Assembly: GCA_023512835.1 (NCBI GenBank)
Contig: CM042089.1
Span: 52,137,427 to 52,201,426 of the forward strand
Reading direction: 5' to 3'
Length of the DNA stretch: 64,000 nucleotides
From: Taxillus chinensis
Taxonomy: Eukaryota; Streptophyta; Magnoliopsida; Santalales; Loranthaceae
Shown: in pieces, positions 1 to 11,474 of the stretch
Numbering within the stretch: position 1 is the stretch's first letter
How the letters are laid out: every line of letters starts with the position of its first letter
Translations under genes and position numbers: made by a program
The notes under the pieces: generated by a model
The model's input: the letters and a program-made list of their open reading frames with translations, nothing else
The model's database searches: none
What the model was told of the DNA's origin: nothing

Positions 1-1080
1 AGACACAAAGACTTATCTAGTTTAAGTGATAATATCATCACGGAAGATAACCAGGATAGTGGAAGTATTTTGTTTTATTATCACAAAGTGATTACAACAA
101 AATAGAAGCAAACACTCTCTTACACTCGTTTACAACTTTGAATTCACACACTAGCCAAGTGCCTTTTTTTTTTTTTTTGCACTTCTTCGCTTTAGCTCAC
201 ACTATTTTTACATGAAGTAAAAGTATGAATATTTATACAAAACATTCCTAAGAGACAACCTTGGAACTTGAAGTTCCGGAATGCGTTCCGCACTAACTAT
301 CCCTCGGTAATCTATCTGCCTTGTCGCTGCGGATTGTGGAGCTCAAGATCTTGGACTTGAAGAGTATAAGTGTCTTTGTGAGTTCCGAGATACAATTAAG
401 GTTGTGTCCACATATCCGGATGATCCACGTGTAAGATTCTTCTTGTTCTAAATGCATTCGTCTTACATCGGGACAGCACGAGCCGATAACTTTAAATGCG
501 ATTTCATTGGAGCAAGTTGTCTTCTTGGTCCGGTGTAATTTTCCTTACTCCGTAGTTAATGAAGCTCGGAACCTTAGTCCGTGTCAGCGCTTCCTTACTC
601 CGCATGTAAGTTCCTTACTCCGTATGTAAGTTCCTTACTCCGTATGTAAGTTCCTTACTCCGTATGTAAGTTCCTTACTCCGTGTGTAAGTTCCTTACTC
701 CGTGTGTAAGTTCCTTACTCCGTATGTAAGTTCCTTACTCCGGGCGAGTAATAAGTCCGGATTCCTTACTCCGCATCTATTTTCCTTACTCCGTACTTAT
801 TTTCCTTACTCCGCACTTATCGTCCTTACTCCGCACTTATCCTTACTCCGCACTTATCGTCCTTACTCCGCACTTATTGTTACTTGGTTATTTACCAAGT
901 ATTTGATGACACTAACTCTTGTCCGGATCAGGATTATGTATCCTGTCCTTAGCTTTGCTCTCACGAGTGCATCTTTGGATTAGAGACATACCTTCTGCAA
1001 TGATCAAATAAACACGAAGGATCTCGATCAAATTACATAAGGCTTTAACGTCATTATCCAAATTCGGGTTTGATCCAACA
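1..1080 (-). mobile_element. SIRE-like copia LTR, cut by the window start
   Basis: This stretch aligns by eye to the LTR at 50562-51997: the same 'GCGGAAGATAACCAG'-like start, the same CCTTACTCCG-rich middle, the same 'GGATTATGTATCCTGTCC' block and the same terminus GATCCAACA. The LTR consensus ends are TGTTGG...CCAACA, so the element end is at 1080. Orientation is taken from the other copy, where a purine tract abuts the LTR on the minus strand. At 1081 the sequence switches to an Athila LTR at the point equivalent to 22108, so this LTR is an insertion there; the right-hand 5-bp target copy would be GTTTG (1081-1085). Solo LTR or end of a full element cannot be decided because the left part lies outside the window. 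Confidence 0.8.
541..880. repeat. CCTTACTCCG minisatellite inside the copia LTR
   Basis: Seven consecutive 20-bp units of the form TTCCTTACTCCGTATGTAAG run from 591 to 730, nearly identical. They are flanked by looser 18-20-bp derivatives ending in CACTTAT up to about 880. The same 10-bp core is scattered irregularly in the homologous LTR at 51350-51790 and at 56050-56425, so the regular array is an expansion private to this copy. Confidence 0.9.
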
Positions 1081-1536
1081 GTTTGTGTGTTTAGATGACC
1101 ATTCCCGGCATACAACTCTTAAAAGGACCTCAATGACCATTTGTTGTACTTGGCTTATGTTTAGCATGTTTTCAATCGACAACCCTAATACCATGAACCA
1201 GGTAGAGATAACATAGGGAGGTGAAATTGTGACCCTAGATGCTTTTAATCCTTGAATCTTAATCCTAAAATCAGTTTGTTTTCTTTGTTTATTCAGAAAA
1301 CCACATAAAAATTAGATCTTTAGTTATAAAAAGAATTCATTTTTGCCAAGACATTTTATAGAACAAGAGTAATTGGGTGTTTTGATTTGAGAACTAGAGA
1401 ACTAGGCTAATCCTGTGGATTCGACTCCTTGCTTGTTGCTATTCTTTTAGTGCAAACTTAGGGAATTTATTATCTTGAAGAGAGATTTAACGACATTAGC
1501 TAGCTCTTTTAGAGAGGTTAAAAATCTGTCTGGTCA
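1081..1536 (+). repeat. Athila-1 5' LTR, 3' part only
   Basis: It matches 22108-22562 almost base for base (for example AACTCTTAAAAGGACCTCAA and the ending TTAAAAATCTGTCT). It ends TGGTCA where the 3' LTR ends TATCA. The left two thirds are displaced by the copia LTR insertion. Confidence 0.92.
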
Positions 1537-1539
1537 AAT

Positions 1540-1557
1540 TGGCGTCGTTTGGGGGAA
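1540..1557 (+). other. Primer binding site, tRNA-Asp type
   Basis: TGGCGTCGTTTGGGGGAA follows the 5' LTR end by three bases. It is a mutated form of the TGGCGCCGTTGCCGGGGA site typical of Athila elements, complementary to the 3' end of tRNA-Asp. Confidence 0.75.
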
Positions 1558-1739
1558 TTCAACGGTTAACTAGTTTTTTAAAATCAACATTGAGTGAAAT
1601 TGTTTGAATTCCGATCTTGGTGTTTATTTTGTCTTTTATTTTCGTTATTTTCTTTATTTGTTTATTTTGCATTGTTCGGAGTCGTTGGGTGTGTTCTTGT
1701 TGTTTTACCTGAACATACATCAAGGATTCCTAGTTGTGC

Positions 1740-3610
1740 ATGCAAAGAGAGGAGGATATACAATTTAATCGGGAACCTGAAAGGTTGTTCGGAGCTCGGC
1801 GTAGAGCGACTAGGGAAGCGAAACGTGAGGCTGAGGAAGCATTGCAAGGCTTGGAGCAATCCGTAGGCGACCTGATGGCAAATCTCAGACCTGATGGTGG
1901 TGCACCGCAAGGAGGGGCCAATTACAATGGCCAATATCCAGAAGAAGAAGGTCATAGGTTTATGCCCAGAACCTTCTTAGATTATGCGAGGCCAATGATG
2001 TCAGATCATTATTCGGGATTCGCGGACAAGAGTCCAAGCAAATAGCTTCGAGTGAGCCGGCGTTGATCAACATGGTGAGCAACAATGCGTTTGGAGGAAC
2101 AGCCGTGGATGATCCACACCAGCATTTGATGAGGTTCTACCAGATGTACGACACCATAAAGATTAATAATGTATCGGAGGAGGCAATAAAGCTAAGGCTT
2201 TTCCCTTTTCTCTTTAAGGGATAGAGCTCTTGGCTGGTTCAACAGTCTGCCAGCAGGTTCAATCAACACTTGGGAGGAGATGCAGACCAAGTTCATGTCA
2301 AAGTACTTCCCTCCTTCCAAGTTGATCCAGCTCAGAGGGGAGATTAGCAAATTCAGGCAAGATGAGATGGAGACTCTTCATGAAGCATGGGAGCGTTTCA
2401 AAGACTTAGTGAGAAGATGCCCTGATCATGGAAGACCCCAGTGGATTCAAATTGAATCTTTCTACACAGGTCTTCAGTCCCACTCACAAGACAAGGTGAA
2501 TGCAGTTACTGGAGGATGCTTGATGAATCTAGAGCCTGACGCAGCAGCAGAGCTCTTGGAGAGGCTATCATAACTGATTAGCAGTGGTCTAATGTGCGCA
2601 CTTTAAGGCCAAAGGAGAAGATATCTTCAGTTGATACTCCCTCCAATGATATGCAAGGGCAGATCCAAGCTTTAACAAAAAGCATGGAAGTGTTGGCTCT
2701 TAAAGTTGGAGGATCACAACACGCCTCAGCAGTAGCTGAGCAAGGGTGGAATGGAGCTGAAGATGCAAATTATGTTGGAGGGAAAGGCTTGTACCAGAAG
2801 CAGCAATTTTATCCTCACCAACAAGGACAAGGGTACAATCAGAACCAACAACAATCTCAACCATTTCAGAGAAACCAGAACCGAGGGGGAGATACCTCAG
2901 CTCAGTATAAATATGTGCCTCCAGGGATGAAGCAAAATCCGTATGCTACTGATAATTTCTTACATCCACCTCCTGGATTCAAGCAACAACAGCCTCAGCC
3001 TCAGCAGCAAAGAAGAATATACCAGCATGAGGATGAGACAGCTAGAAGAGAGGTGGGTGATTTGAAGGAAAGGGTAGGTAGTATGGAGTCTTCAATTAAG
3101 AATATGGAGAAGTTACTTGTGAGTATGGCGCAGAATGCTAATCAAAGGGTGTCAACCAACACTTTTCCAAGTGACACTGAGGTGAACCCCAAGGAGAGCT
3201 GCAAGGCTATTACTCTAAGAAGTGGGAAGGCACTGAAAGAAGCTGAAGAGCCTAAGAAAAGGGCTATTCCAGAAGAACAAAGCAGACCTTTGGAAGCTGA
3301 AGGACAAGGAACATCAGATCAAGAAGAAGAAAGAGTGCAAGAAAAGAAGGACCAGCAACTGAGTCAAGACAAAATAGTTAAAGAACCAAGGCAAGAGCTC
3401 AAGGCTACCATGCCATTTCCTCGGCGGTTGAGGAACCAGGAGGGTTGAAGAAGAGTATGAGCGCTTTCTGAGTTTGTTCAAGAAGCTTGAAATTAACATT
3501 CCATTTGTGGAAATCTTGGAGCAGATGCCTAGGTACAGAAAATACATCAAAGATTTTGTGACAAAGAAGAGGAAATATGGGGATCATGAGATGGTGGCGA
3601 TCCTAACGAG
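1740..3610 (+). pseudogene. gag: Athila-1 gag (broken)
   Basis: Capsid-type gag of an Athila element, which would package the element RNA into virus-like particles. I chose the ATG at 1740, followed by a basic, Arg/Glu-rich N-terminus. The frame shifts near 2015 and again near 2215; the conserved core reads through 'LRLFPFSL', 'GWFNSLPAGSINTWEEM', 'EAWERFKDLVRRCPDHG' and 'AVTGGCLMNLEP' up to 2573. A third segment (2594-3448) is Gln/Pro-rich and ends with the Athila marker 'CKAITLRSGK', then a charged tail. Homology continues in a shifted frame to about 3610 (EEYERFLSLFKKLEINIPF). No CCHC knuckle is visible. At least three frame changes make it non-functional. Confidence 0.85.
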
Positions 3611-3639
3611 GTGAGCGGTATTGTTTAACGAGTTTGCCC

Positions 3640-4510
3640 ATCAAGCATAAAGATCCGGGTAGTTTTAATCTCCCTTGTGTGATTGGCAATGCACCGCAAA
3701 GACGAGGCCTTATGTGATTTAGGGGCCAGCATCAATTTGATTTCCTTTGCTTTGTATAAGCGGCTTGGGCTTAAGGGCATGAAGCCCACTTCCATATCAT
3801 TGCGGTTCTTCGACCGGTCTACTGGAAGGCCTGAAGGGATAATTGAAGACGTGTTAGTCAAAGTGGGCTCTTTCATATTTCCAGCGGACTTTGTAGTTTT
3901 GGAGATGGAAGAAGATAGAGGAGTTCAGCTACTCCTTGGAAGACCGTTTCTCAGAACGGGTTGTGCATTGATTGATGTTGCTCAAGGGCAGCTAACTCTG
4001 AGAATTAATGAGGAGACCTTAGTCTTCCACATGGGGAAGGCTTTGCAAGATCAAGAGGAGGAGGACGGCCTTTGGGTTAAAGACCTTGAGGAATTGGTGG
4101 AAGACTACTTGGCAGAAGAAATTACCACCACCAATAACGGAGCCCTTCAGCTTATAGAAGCTCAATAAGATGAAGAGATGTACTTGACAGCTGAGAAAGA
4201 TGAGCAAACTACAAACTCTTTGGAGCAAGCTGAGGAGGAGAAAGAAGATGACGTGCCTCTAGCTCCAGAACTGAAGGAGCTGCCTGGACACCTAAGGTAC
4301 GAATTTCTAGACTCTACAAATCAATTCCCTGTCATTGTTGCTTCTAATTTGAATGATGTGGAGTGTACTCAATTGTTAGAAGTCCTTAGGAAACACAAAA
4401 AGGCCCTAGGATGGAACATTGAAGACATTAGGGGTATTAGTCCAAGGATTTGCATGCATAAAATTTTGATGAATGATTATTTTAAACCCAGTCTTTGAAA
4501 GACAAAGAAG
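3640..4510 (+). pseudogene. pro: Athila-1 aspartic protease and start of pol (broken)
   Basis: A retroviral-type aspartic protease that would cleave the Gag-Pol polyprotein. The active-site motif ALCDLGASINLIS (DLGA form usual in Athila) lies near residue 10 of the 3683-4168 frame, and the flap/dimer region 'LLLGRPFLRTG' follows about 80 residues later. After a stop at 4168 a second frame (4178-4498) continues with an acidic linker and the pre-RT segment 'PVIVASNLNDVE', 'ALGWNIEDIRGISP'. Pol is then cut by the Tekay insertion at 4515/4516 and resumes at 13743. It can no longer make a continuous polyprotein. Confidence 0.85.
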
Positions 4511-5028
4511 ATTAATGTCACGCCCCGGATTTCCAACCCGAGGAAACCGGTACGTGACTCCCCTTGTACCCACACGGAGGGCAAAGGGGTTAGGATGCAA
4601 ACCCCGAATTTAACATTTTAAACATCCACAACACATTTCAAGAAAATAATGTCCATAAAAGAAATCCACAATCCAAACAGTCTTTATTACAACAAAATCC
4701 TTTCCTATCCATCCCCACTGGGGTTACATCAATTCCCATAAAAAAAAAATAACATAAATGGAAGAGAGTAAAATAAATAAGGTCTTCCACCTTGGTGTAT
4801 CCACCTAACGCCTGTAAGTCCCTGGAAAACAAGCAAACACAGTAGGAGGGGTGAGCAACCACAGCTCAGTAGGGATCAAGTCTCCCCAACCCTTCCCATG
4901 TTCCTAGCGGCTACATACATGTGCACAGGTGTAGTGACGTGGCAGTATGAGAAAAAGAGTAAAACATTCCACACAAGCGGGCGTAACCCCAGCCCCAGTC
5001 ACACTGGGTAACAAATATCACAAGCAAG

Positions 5029-5156
5029 TAATTTAACCGCTTCTTCAGGCCACTGATTTAACCGCCTCTCAGGCAAAGTAGTTTAACCGCCTCTTCAGGC
5101 CACTGGTTTAACCGCCTCTCAGGCAAAGAAATTTAACCGCCTCTTCAGGCCAGATA
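5029..5156. repeat. GAGGCGGTTAAA tandem repeat in the Tekay LTR
   Basis: Five units of about 26 bp, plus-strand form TTTAACCGCCTCTTCAGGCC, alternate with a shorter CTCTCAGGC variant. The same block occurs at 12392-12518 in the other LTR and, in the opposite orientation, at about 49710-49800. Confidence 0.85.
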
Positions 5157-5626
5157 CCACAGTCATGCACACAACACACACTACGGCCACTTAAGCATAA
5201 AACCAAACACTTGGTGTGCACCCATTCACAAGTGCACAAACCCAGCCATTCAGGCAATAGAACAAACACCCAACATGCATACATTTACCAAATCACAAGT
5301 CCAGCCACACAGGCATATTACCAAACATGTAATAGGCATATACACACAACTGTATTCACACAGGCATTTCATCGAACATATAGCATGCAACAATAGAATC
5401 ACACCAAAATGCCATTGAAGGCCAACATCCATATAGGAGATCACACCTATATGGATTACATATTTATATATAAACAGATATAATCCATAATCTACCCTAG
5501 AACCCTAGAACAGAGGAGGATTTAGGAAGAACAGAACCCCTACCTTGTATGTTCTCCTGCTCCCGCTCCCACGCAAGACTCCGACCACCCACGTAAGACG
5601 CTCCGGCAGCCACCAGAAGCTCTCCT

Positions 5627-5628
<2 letters not shown>

Positions 5629-5689
<61 letters not shown>
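5629..5689. repeat. CT/GA microsatellite in the Tekay LTR
   Basis: About 30 uninterrupted CT dinucleotides downstream of the TATA box in element orientation. The other LTR has a shorter tract at 13001-13047. Arg/Glu repeat ORFs here are shadows of this repeat. Confidence 0.95.
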
Positions 5690-5691
<2 letters not shown>

Positions 5692-5740
5692 GACGGCTGG
5701 TGGAGCAACAAACCCTAACCCTAAAACAGAGGGGCTTCTC

Positions 5741-5821
5741 CTCCTTATATAGACAACACAACATCAAAACGATGTAGTTTTGATTAAGTGAATCCCAGCA
5801 TCAAAACGACGTAGTTTTGAT
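5741..5821 (-). promoter_or_regulatory. Tekay LTR promoter: two ACGT-core near-palindromes and TATA box
   Basis: In element orientation two copies of the near-palindrome CAAAACTACGTCGTTTTG (5800-5821; a one-base variant at 5763-5784) precede the TATA box TCTATATAAGGAG (5741-5753), followed by a pyrimidine- and GA-rich leader. The spacing fits an RNA polymerase II core promoter. The equivalent site in the 5' LTR, which would drive the element, is at about 13101-13179. Confidence 0.7.
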
Positions 5822-6383
5822 GGAACAAGCTATGACCTTCCCATATCCATACACACCAAAATATTCAGAATTCCAACATGGTCCTTTGGGAAAAGATGAT
5901 TAGAATGACAAAACCAAGGTAACCATGCAAAAACATGCCTGCACGCCAATTTGAATGCCAATTCCCCAATTGGCGTGCAGCTCCAAATGCACTCAAACTT
6001 CACCCCAAGCCTCCTTGCATCTTGTAGAGGTCTAGGAAGCAAAAATATGCTTGCACGTGAAATGGGTGAATTCACGTGCAGCTCCAAATGCTCTGAAATT
6101 TCTGTGGTAGGTAGAGGACCTCATTCTAAGAAACTTTTGTTCTTGCACGCCAATTGTTTGAGGCCATCTACCCTATCAAAAGTGAGCTCCAAGATCAACC
6201 AAAACAGCTTAAAACCGCCTGTATACGCATAGCATCTTCCTAGGGCATAAAGGTACGTTATCACTTGTCACATGCACCTCCCAAAAGTCCCCTCTTGGGC
6301 TCATCTCTTACCTCAAACTTGTGCACCAACATCCAAGGTATTTGTGGTTAACTTCTTACACACGGTACGCACGGGTCATTACA

Positions 6384-6396
6384 TCCTCTCCCCCTT
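6384..6396 (-). other. Tekay polypurine tract
   Basis: On the minus strand AAGGGGGAGAGGA directly abuts the 3' LTR start TGTAATGACC. This is the expected plus-strand DNA primer for reverse transcription and fixes the orientation. Confidence 0.92.
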
Positions 6397-6719
6397 AAGA
6401 CTTTTCGTCCTCGAAAAGAAATGACATACGAGGAAAACAAACACAAGCTACCCATTTGCCACACGGCGAGCCACAACACCCAAATGGGTCATACACCGCG
6501 CACAGCACATAACAAGGTACCACCATAATCCATAACCACATGCATCACAATAATGCATATAACACATATCCACATGTCACAAATACACATCTGAAAACAC
6601 ATCACAAATATGAACACATGTCTAAAAGACAAAACAAATACACCAAATCATACACAACTAATACAAGAAAACACATCACTATCCCTTGGCTAACATCCAC
6701 CTCCCACGCTTAAGATTGT

Positions 6720-6835
6720 TTGTCCTCGAACAATTCTGGGTGCTGCTCACGCATCACAGACTCACGTTCCCATGTCTCCTCCTCAATGCCACGGTGCTGC
6801 CACAAAGACACGAACCAAAGGAATAAGACGACCAC
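6720..6835 (-). pseudogene. Tekay chromodomain (C-terminal end of pol)
   Basis: The minus strand reads 'WQHRGIEEETWERESVMREQ' and then HPELFEDK just upstream of the 3' untranslated part. This is the C-terminal chromodomain of Tekay integrases, which in chromoviruses is thought to direct integration to particular chromatin. The upstream part ([19 protein letters not shown], 6926-6984) is in another frame, so at least one frameshift separates the domain from the integrase core. Confident on identity; not functional as it stands. Confidence 0.85.
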
Positions 6836-8200
6836 GCAAAAGCTTCTCTCGCCGATCTAGGATACAGGATAGGGACCTCAACAACGGACACGTCATCCTC
6901 AATGTCTAAGGTTCCCCAATCGATCACATGGGTGGGGTCAGGGTGATACTTCCGCAATCGGGACACGTGAAACACGTTGTGCACTCGACTCGGCCCGCGG
7001 TGGTAACGCTAACCGGTAGGCCACGGGCCCCACACGATCCAGAATCTCAAAAGGACCAATAAATCGGGGAGATAGCTTGGAACCTCGCCAAACCGTCGAA
7101 GAAACACATGATCACCAACCAGAAAACTCCAAAGGTCGCCGCCGTGATCCGCATAAGATTTCTGCCGACTTTGAGCCGATAACAAACGCCGACGAATCAA
7201 CTTAACCTTCTCGGTAGCCTCTTGAACCAACTGTGGTCCCCAGGAGAGCTGTCTCCCCCACCTCAGTCCAACACAAAGGTGATCGACACGGCCGCCCATA
7301 CAACGCCTCAAAAGGAGCCATCCCAATGGATGCCTGATAACTGTTGTTATAGGCAAACTCCACCAAAGGAAGGTGAGTTGCCCACGAACCCCCAAAATCT
7401 AACACACAGGCCCGTAACATGTCCTCCAAAGTCCGATTCGTCCTCTCCTGTCCGGCCGTCGGTCTCGGGGTGGAAGGCTGTACTCAAGTGAAGTTTGGTC
7501 CCCATAGCCTCCTGGCAAACCTGCCCGAAACGGGAAGTGAACCGCGAATCCTGGTCGAGACAACCGATGATGGTACTCCATGCGGTTTCACAATCTCGTT
7601 CATGTACACCGACTCAAGGTCCCAATAGAGTCCCGCCGCAAACAACCAGGAAATGGGCCGACTTTGTGAGTCGATCCACAATCACCCAAATCATATCCTT
7701 CCTCCAAGTGGTGGGTGGAAGACCGGTCCACAAAGTCCATCGCGATATGGTCCCACTTCCACTCCGCTATGGGCAAGGGTCGTAACATGCCCGCCGGCCG
7801 CCGATGCTCGGCCTTCACCTGGGACACGTGAGGCACCGCGAAACAAAAGCAGCCACATCGCGTTTCATCCCAGGCCACCAAAAATGTCCTCGAAGCACAT
7901 GGTACATCTTCGTACCCCCTGGATGCACAGCAACTCTAGACTAGTGAAACTCCCTCATCACCTCATCCCAGAGGGAAGAAGCCACTACCAACCGCTCCTG
8001 AAAAGACAACTCATGCTCAGGACCCTCTGTCCAGTCCTCAGATAGCTCCCCAGCCTCAATACGGGCACGGAGAACCTCACACTCAATGTCACCCAACTGT
8101 TCCTCCCGGACGCGCCGGTACAACTCAGGCACAACTACCAAAGGACTCAGGACTGTCCCACTATCACGAACAACAGCCCAGTACCGCAACATCGCCAATT
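6836..8200 (-). pseudogene. Tekay integrase (broken)
   Basis: DDE-type integrase that would insert the cDNA. The zinc-binding end is recognisable as 'GGTKMYHVLRGHFWWPGMKR' followed by RCLTCQ around 7830-7925. The core starts at WKWDHIAMDFV, keeping the first catalytic Asp (about 7745). The second Asp region ('DQDSRFTS') and the downstream '[19 protein letters not shown]' and 'PFEALYGRPCRSPLCW' (about 7290-7390) lie in different frames. I count at least four frame changes between 8200 and 7000. The GC-rich codon use matches the rest of this element and differs from the AT-rich Athila sequence around it. Confidence 0.88.
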
Positions 8201-9640
8201 GCTCCCATCGCCTTCCACTCTCGCACGGCCACCTCAGCTTTCCCTTTTCTGCTCAACGCATCAGCCACAATATTACCCTTGCCCGGGGTATAGGCAAGAG
8301 TAAAGTCAAAGGTCTGCAAATACTCTACCCATCTCCTTTGCCTCAAATTCAAGTCCTTCTGAGTAAAGATGTACTGAAGGCTCTTGTGATCTGAGAACAC
8401 CACAAACATCTCCCCCAAGATGTAATGCTGCCAACTCTTCAGGGCGAAGATGACAGCCGCTAACTTAAGGTCATGAGTAGGATAATTCTGCTCATGAGGC
8501 TTCAGCTGCCTTGACCCATAAGCCACCACACTGTGCTCCTGCATAAGCACACACCCCAAACCAACCCTGGACGCATCACAGTACACCTCATATGGAATAT
8601 CCTCCCGAGGTAACCTCAACACCCGTGCAGTGGTCAAACGGGTTTTGAGAGTCTCAAACGCCTGCTGGCACTTGTCCGTCCACTCAAACTTCACTCCTTT
8701 CCTAGTCAATGCCGTCATAGCAGCTGCCAAACGGGAGAACCCCTCGACAAAACGACGATAGTACCCCGCCAAGCCAAGAAAACTACGGATCTCAAAAACG
8801 TTGGTTGGCCTCGCCCACGATGCCACAGCCTCAATCTTGGCTGGGTCCACCCTAACTCCCTCAGCTGACACCAGATGGCCAAGAAAGTGAACCTCCTGCA
8901 GCCAAAACTCATACTTGCTAAACTTAGCAAACAGCTGCTAGTCACTCAAGGTTTGCAACACTGTTGCCAAATGCTACACATGCTCCCTCTCGGTCTTGGA
9001 ATACACCAAGATATCATCAATAAACACCACCACAAACGAATCCAAGTATGGAGCAAAGACCTGGTTCATCAAATGCATGAACACCGCTGGCGCATTAGTG
9101 AGCCCGAAAGGCATCACTACCCACTCATAATGCCCATACCCGCACCGAAAGCCGTCTTAGGGATGTCCTCCTCCCTAACCCTGAGCTCGTGATACCCCGA
9201 CCGTAAATCTATCTTGGAAAACCACCGAGCCCCACTCAATTGGTCAAACAGGTCATCTATCCGAGGCAACGGATACTTGTTCTTCACGATCACCGAATTC
9301 AGCCTTCCTTGTAGTCGATGCAGAGACGAAGCGTGCCATCAGCCTTCTTAGCAAAGAGCACCGGAGCACCCCAAGGTGAGGTACTCGGTTTGATATACCC
9401 CTGGTCCCCCAACTCCTCGATTTGCCTCTGCAGCTCTCTCAGCTTGGCTGGCCCCATTCGATACGCTACTTGGGAAATCGAACCTGTCCCCGGCACCAAC
9501 TCAATGGTGAACTCTACACTCCTCTTAGGTGGCAAACTCCTCAACTCTTCAGGAAAAACATCCTGAAATTGGTCCACAACAGCGGGCCACACCCTTTTTT
9601 CCACCTTCCCCTCCTCAGCAAAGGTCAGGGCTGCCAACCT
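8201..9640 (-). pseudogene. Tekay reverse transcriptase and RNase H (broken)
   Basis: RT begins near 9637 with '[16 protein letters not shown]', then '[20 protein letters not shown]', after which the frame is lost. The polymerase motif [13 protein letters not shown] can be read on the minus strand around 9000-9040. From 8871 an open frame covers the thumb and connection ('[18 protein letters not shown]') and RNase H ('[15 protein letters not shown]', 'HKSLQYIF', '[13 protein letters not shown]'). Family order and spacing are normal. The frame interruption between 9300 and 8870 prevents a functional RT; each block is otherwise well conserved, consistent with recent decay. Confidence 0.92.
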
Positions 9641-9658
9641 GTGGGTAATGGCACCCCA

Positions 9659-10320
9659 CTAGTCCAACACTGGCCCGGCTCGACTCGCCTCACGATCCCA
9701 CTCCCCTTGCAGGGTACAAGAGATTCCTGTGGGTGACACGAAGGATACACGCCGCCGGTAACAGTTTATCTTGGCTTGGAAAGCCATAAGCCAATCCATA
9801 CCCAAGATCAAGTTAAAAGTACGCAAAGGCATCACATGCAAGTCGAAACTCAGTTCCACATCGCCCATGGTTAACACACAATCGCGGCAAACGTGTCGCA
9901 CCTCAATCATACCTCCCACCGGAGACTCTACAACTAAGGGCCTCTCCGCCTCAACACACGTTAACCCCAAGCCCTCAACTATGAGCTCAGCAATAAAAGA
10001 ATGCGATGCACCCGTATCGAAAAGAATAGAAGCAAGCATCCGGGAGATCAAAAGAGTACCTCTAACCACCGATGGTCCTGCTCCCTCCTCTGCCGGTGAA
10101 GGTGGTAGCTCAGCCTCCTCCTGGGGTGTCGCATTCAGTGCAAACACCCTCCCTTGGCCCGTGCCACTGGTTGGCTCACTCACTGGGCGGCTCCCGCCCC
10201 GACCGCCTCTAGCATCGGCTGTCTGTCGCTCCGGCCTCCCCCGAGGTCGGGTCCGGCCGGATCCTGCCTGTCGGGCTGGCCACCGACGAGCCGGTCTCTC
10301 AGCTGGTGCACGGAAGCTAG
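9659..10320 (-). pseudogene. Tekay aspartic protease
   Basis: Aspartic protease domain with active site ILFDTGASHSFI and the downstream 'FNLILGMDWL' element about 75 residues later, the usual arrangement for chromovirus proteases. It lies in a 258-residue open frame (10435-9659) whose first part overlaps the gag zinc-knuckle region in another frame. The frame stops just before RT begins in a different frame, so Gag-Pro-Pol is no longer continuous. Confidence 0.9.
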
Positions 10321-11474
10321 CATCACTCCTCACGCTGGATGCCACGCCCCCACTCCCCTGTTGCCACTCCTGCAAACCCGGCGCAAATGGCCCTCTCGTC
10401 CACAGTTGTTGCATCGCCAGTCCTTCTTGGGGCACTCCCCCTTGAAGTGACCCTGCTCTCCACAGTAGTGACAGCTGCTAGGTAGACTCCCAGATGGACC
10501 ACCCTGTCTTGCGCCGCCAAAGGTGAACCTCCCGGGGTTCACAGATGTCTGACCCCGACTGCGAAAAGAACTGCTATCCCTCTCCTCCGTCTTGAGCCTC
10601 TTGGACCCTGCATCTCGATCAGGCCCACTCTGCAACTGGCGACCTTGATGGGCCTGCCTCCCATCATCCAGCTCTCTCTCGGCTATACAGGCCGTCTCCA
10701 CAACCTCGGCATAGGTCCTCAAGCGTAGAATTGCCACCCTCTACCTAAGGGCTGGCCTAAGGCCCAAGGTAAACTCGTGGGCCTTCAGGTCCTCCCTTGC
10801 CACAGTCTCAGGAGCAAAGCTACTCAAGCTCCGGAACTCCCGCTCATACTCAGGTACCGTCCTGGATCCCTGCTTCAAGCTGTCGAATTCTTCCCTCTTC
10901 TGCCATCTCACTGATTCCGGGAAGAACTCATCATGGAAGAGTTGCAAGAACTCCTCCCAAAGCATGAGTTGCACCACACGGCTCCTCGCGACACTCGTCC
11001 ACCACTCCAAAGCATCCCCCTCCAGCTGCCGAATTGCCAGTCGCACCTTATCCTCTTCCCAGGGCAGGAGAAAGGAGTACAAATGCTCGATCTGCCTCAA
11101 CCACTGCTTAGCTACCACAGGATCACCTTCCCCCTTGAATCGCGGAGGTTGTTCCTTTCGAAACCGTGTCACCACGTCATCCTCTGCACGAGTCGGTACA
11201 CCACCCAGGGAACTCTCACTCTCACGAGGCAGCTCTCCTACTGGTGGTGGTGGTGGTGGTACCACTTGCTGTGCTGCCATCTCACGGCGCACCTCCTCCC
11301 GAACCTCCTGCCGGAGTCCCTCCAGTAGCTCTCGTACCTCCACCGGATGCCTTCTCGTAGCTGTGCCAGCAACAACGCATGCCCTCCAATGGACGATCCC
11401 GCACCCGGACCCTCATGGGCAGATGACTCATCAGCCACTGCCCCGGACGCACGTGTCACTCTCCTCGGCGGCAT
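10321..11474 (-). pseudogene. gag: Tekay gag with two CCHC knuckles (frameshifted)
   Basis: The start is the ATG at 11474 (MPPRRVTRAS, a typical Tekay N-terminus). A frame change near 11340 leads into 11343-10741, with 'FRKEQPPRFKGEGDPVVAKQ', 'GDALEWWTSVARS' and 'YEREFRSLSSFAP', the capsid-like retrotransposon gag domain. A stop at 10741 separates the last part (10737-10330), which carries two zinc knuckles, CHYCGEQGHFKGEC and CNNCGREGHLRRVC, for RNA binding. A polyhistidine-like shadow at 11240-11260 comes from a GGT trinucleotide run and is not part of the protein. Confidence 0.9.

Larger units (their letters stand above)
4516..6383 (-). repeat. Tekay 3' LTR
   Basis: 1,868 bp. In element orientation it starts TGTAATGACC (at 6383) and ends GGGGCGTGACA (at 4516). 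It contains two ACGT-core near-palindromes, a TATA box, a long GA microsatellite and, further on, degenerate 'GCCTGTGTGGC' and 'GGTTAAAT' repeats. The ORFs seen in it are artefacts of low-complexity sequence. Confidence 0.95.

Noticed and set aside
541..880. CRISPR-like array (regular 20-bp repeats)
   Set aside because: The units are contiguous without unique spacers, and they lie inside a plant copia LTR.
5505..5767. ORFs with long Arg/Glu repeats (also 12863-13125)
   Set aside because: They are translations of the CT/GA microsatellite in the Tekay LTR.
9771..10445. 224-residue plus-strand ORF
   Set aside because: It is the antisense shadow of the Tekay protease and gag region.
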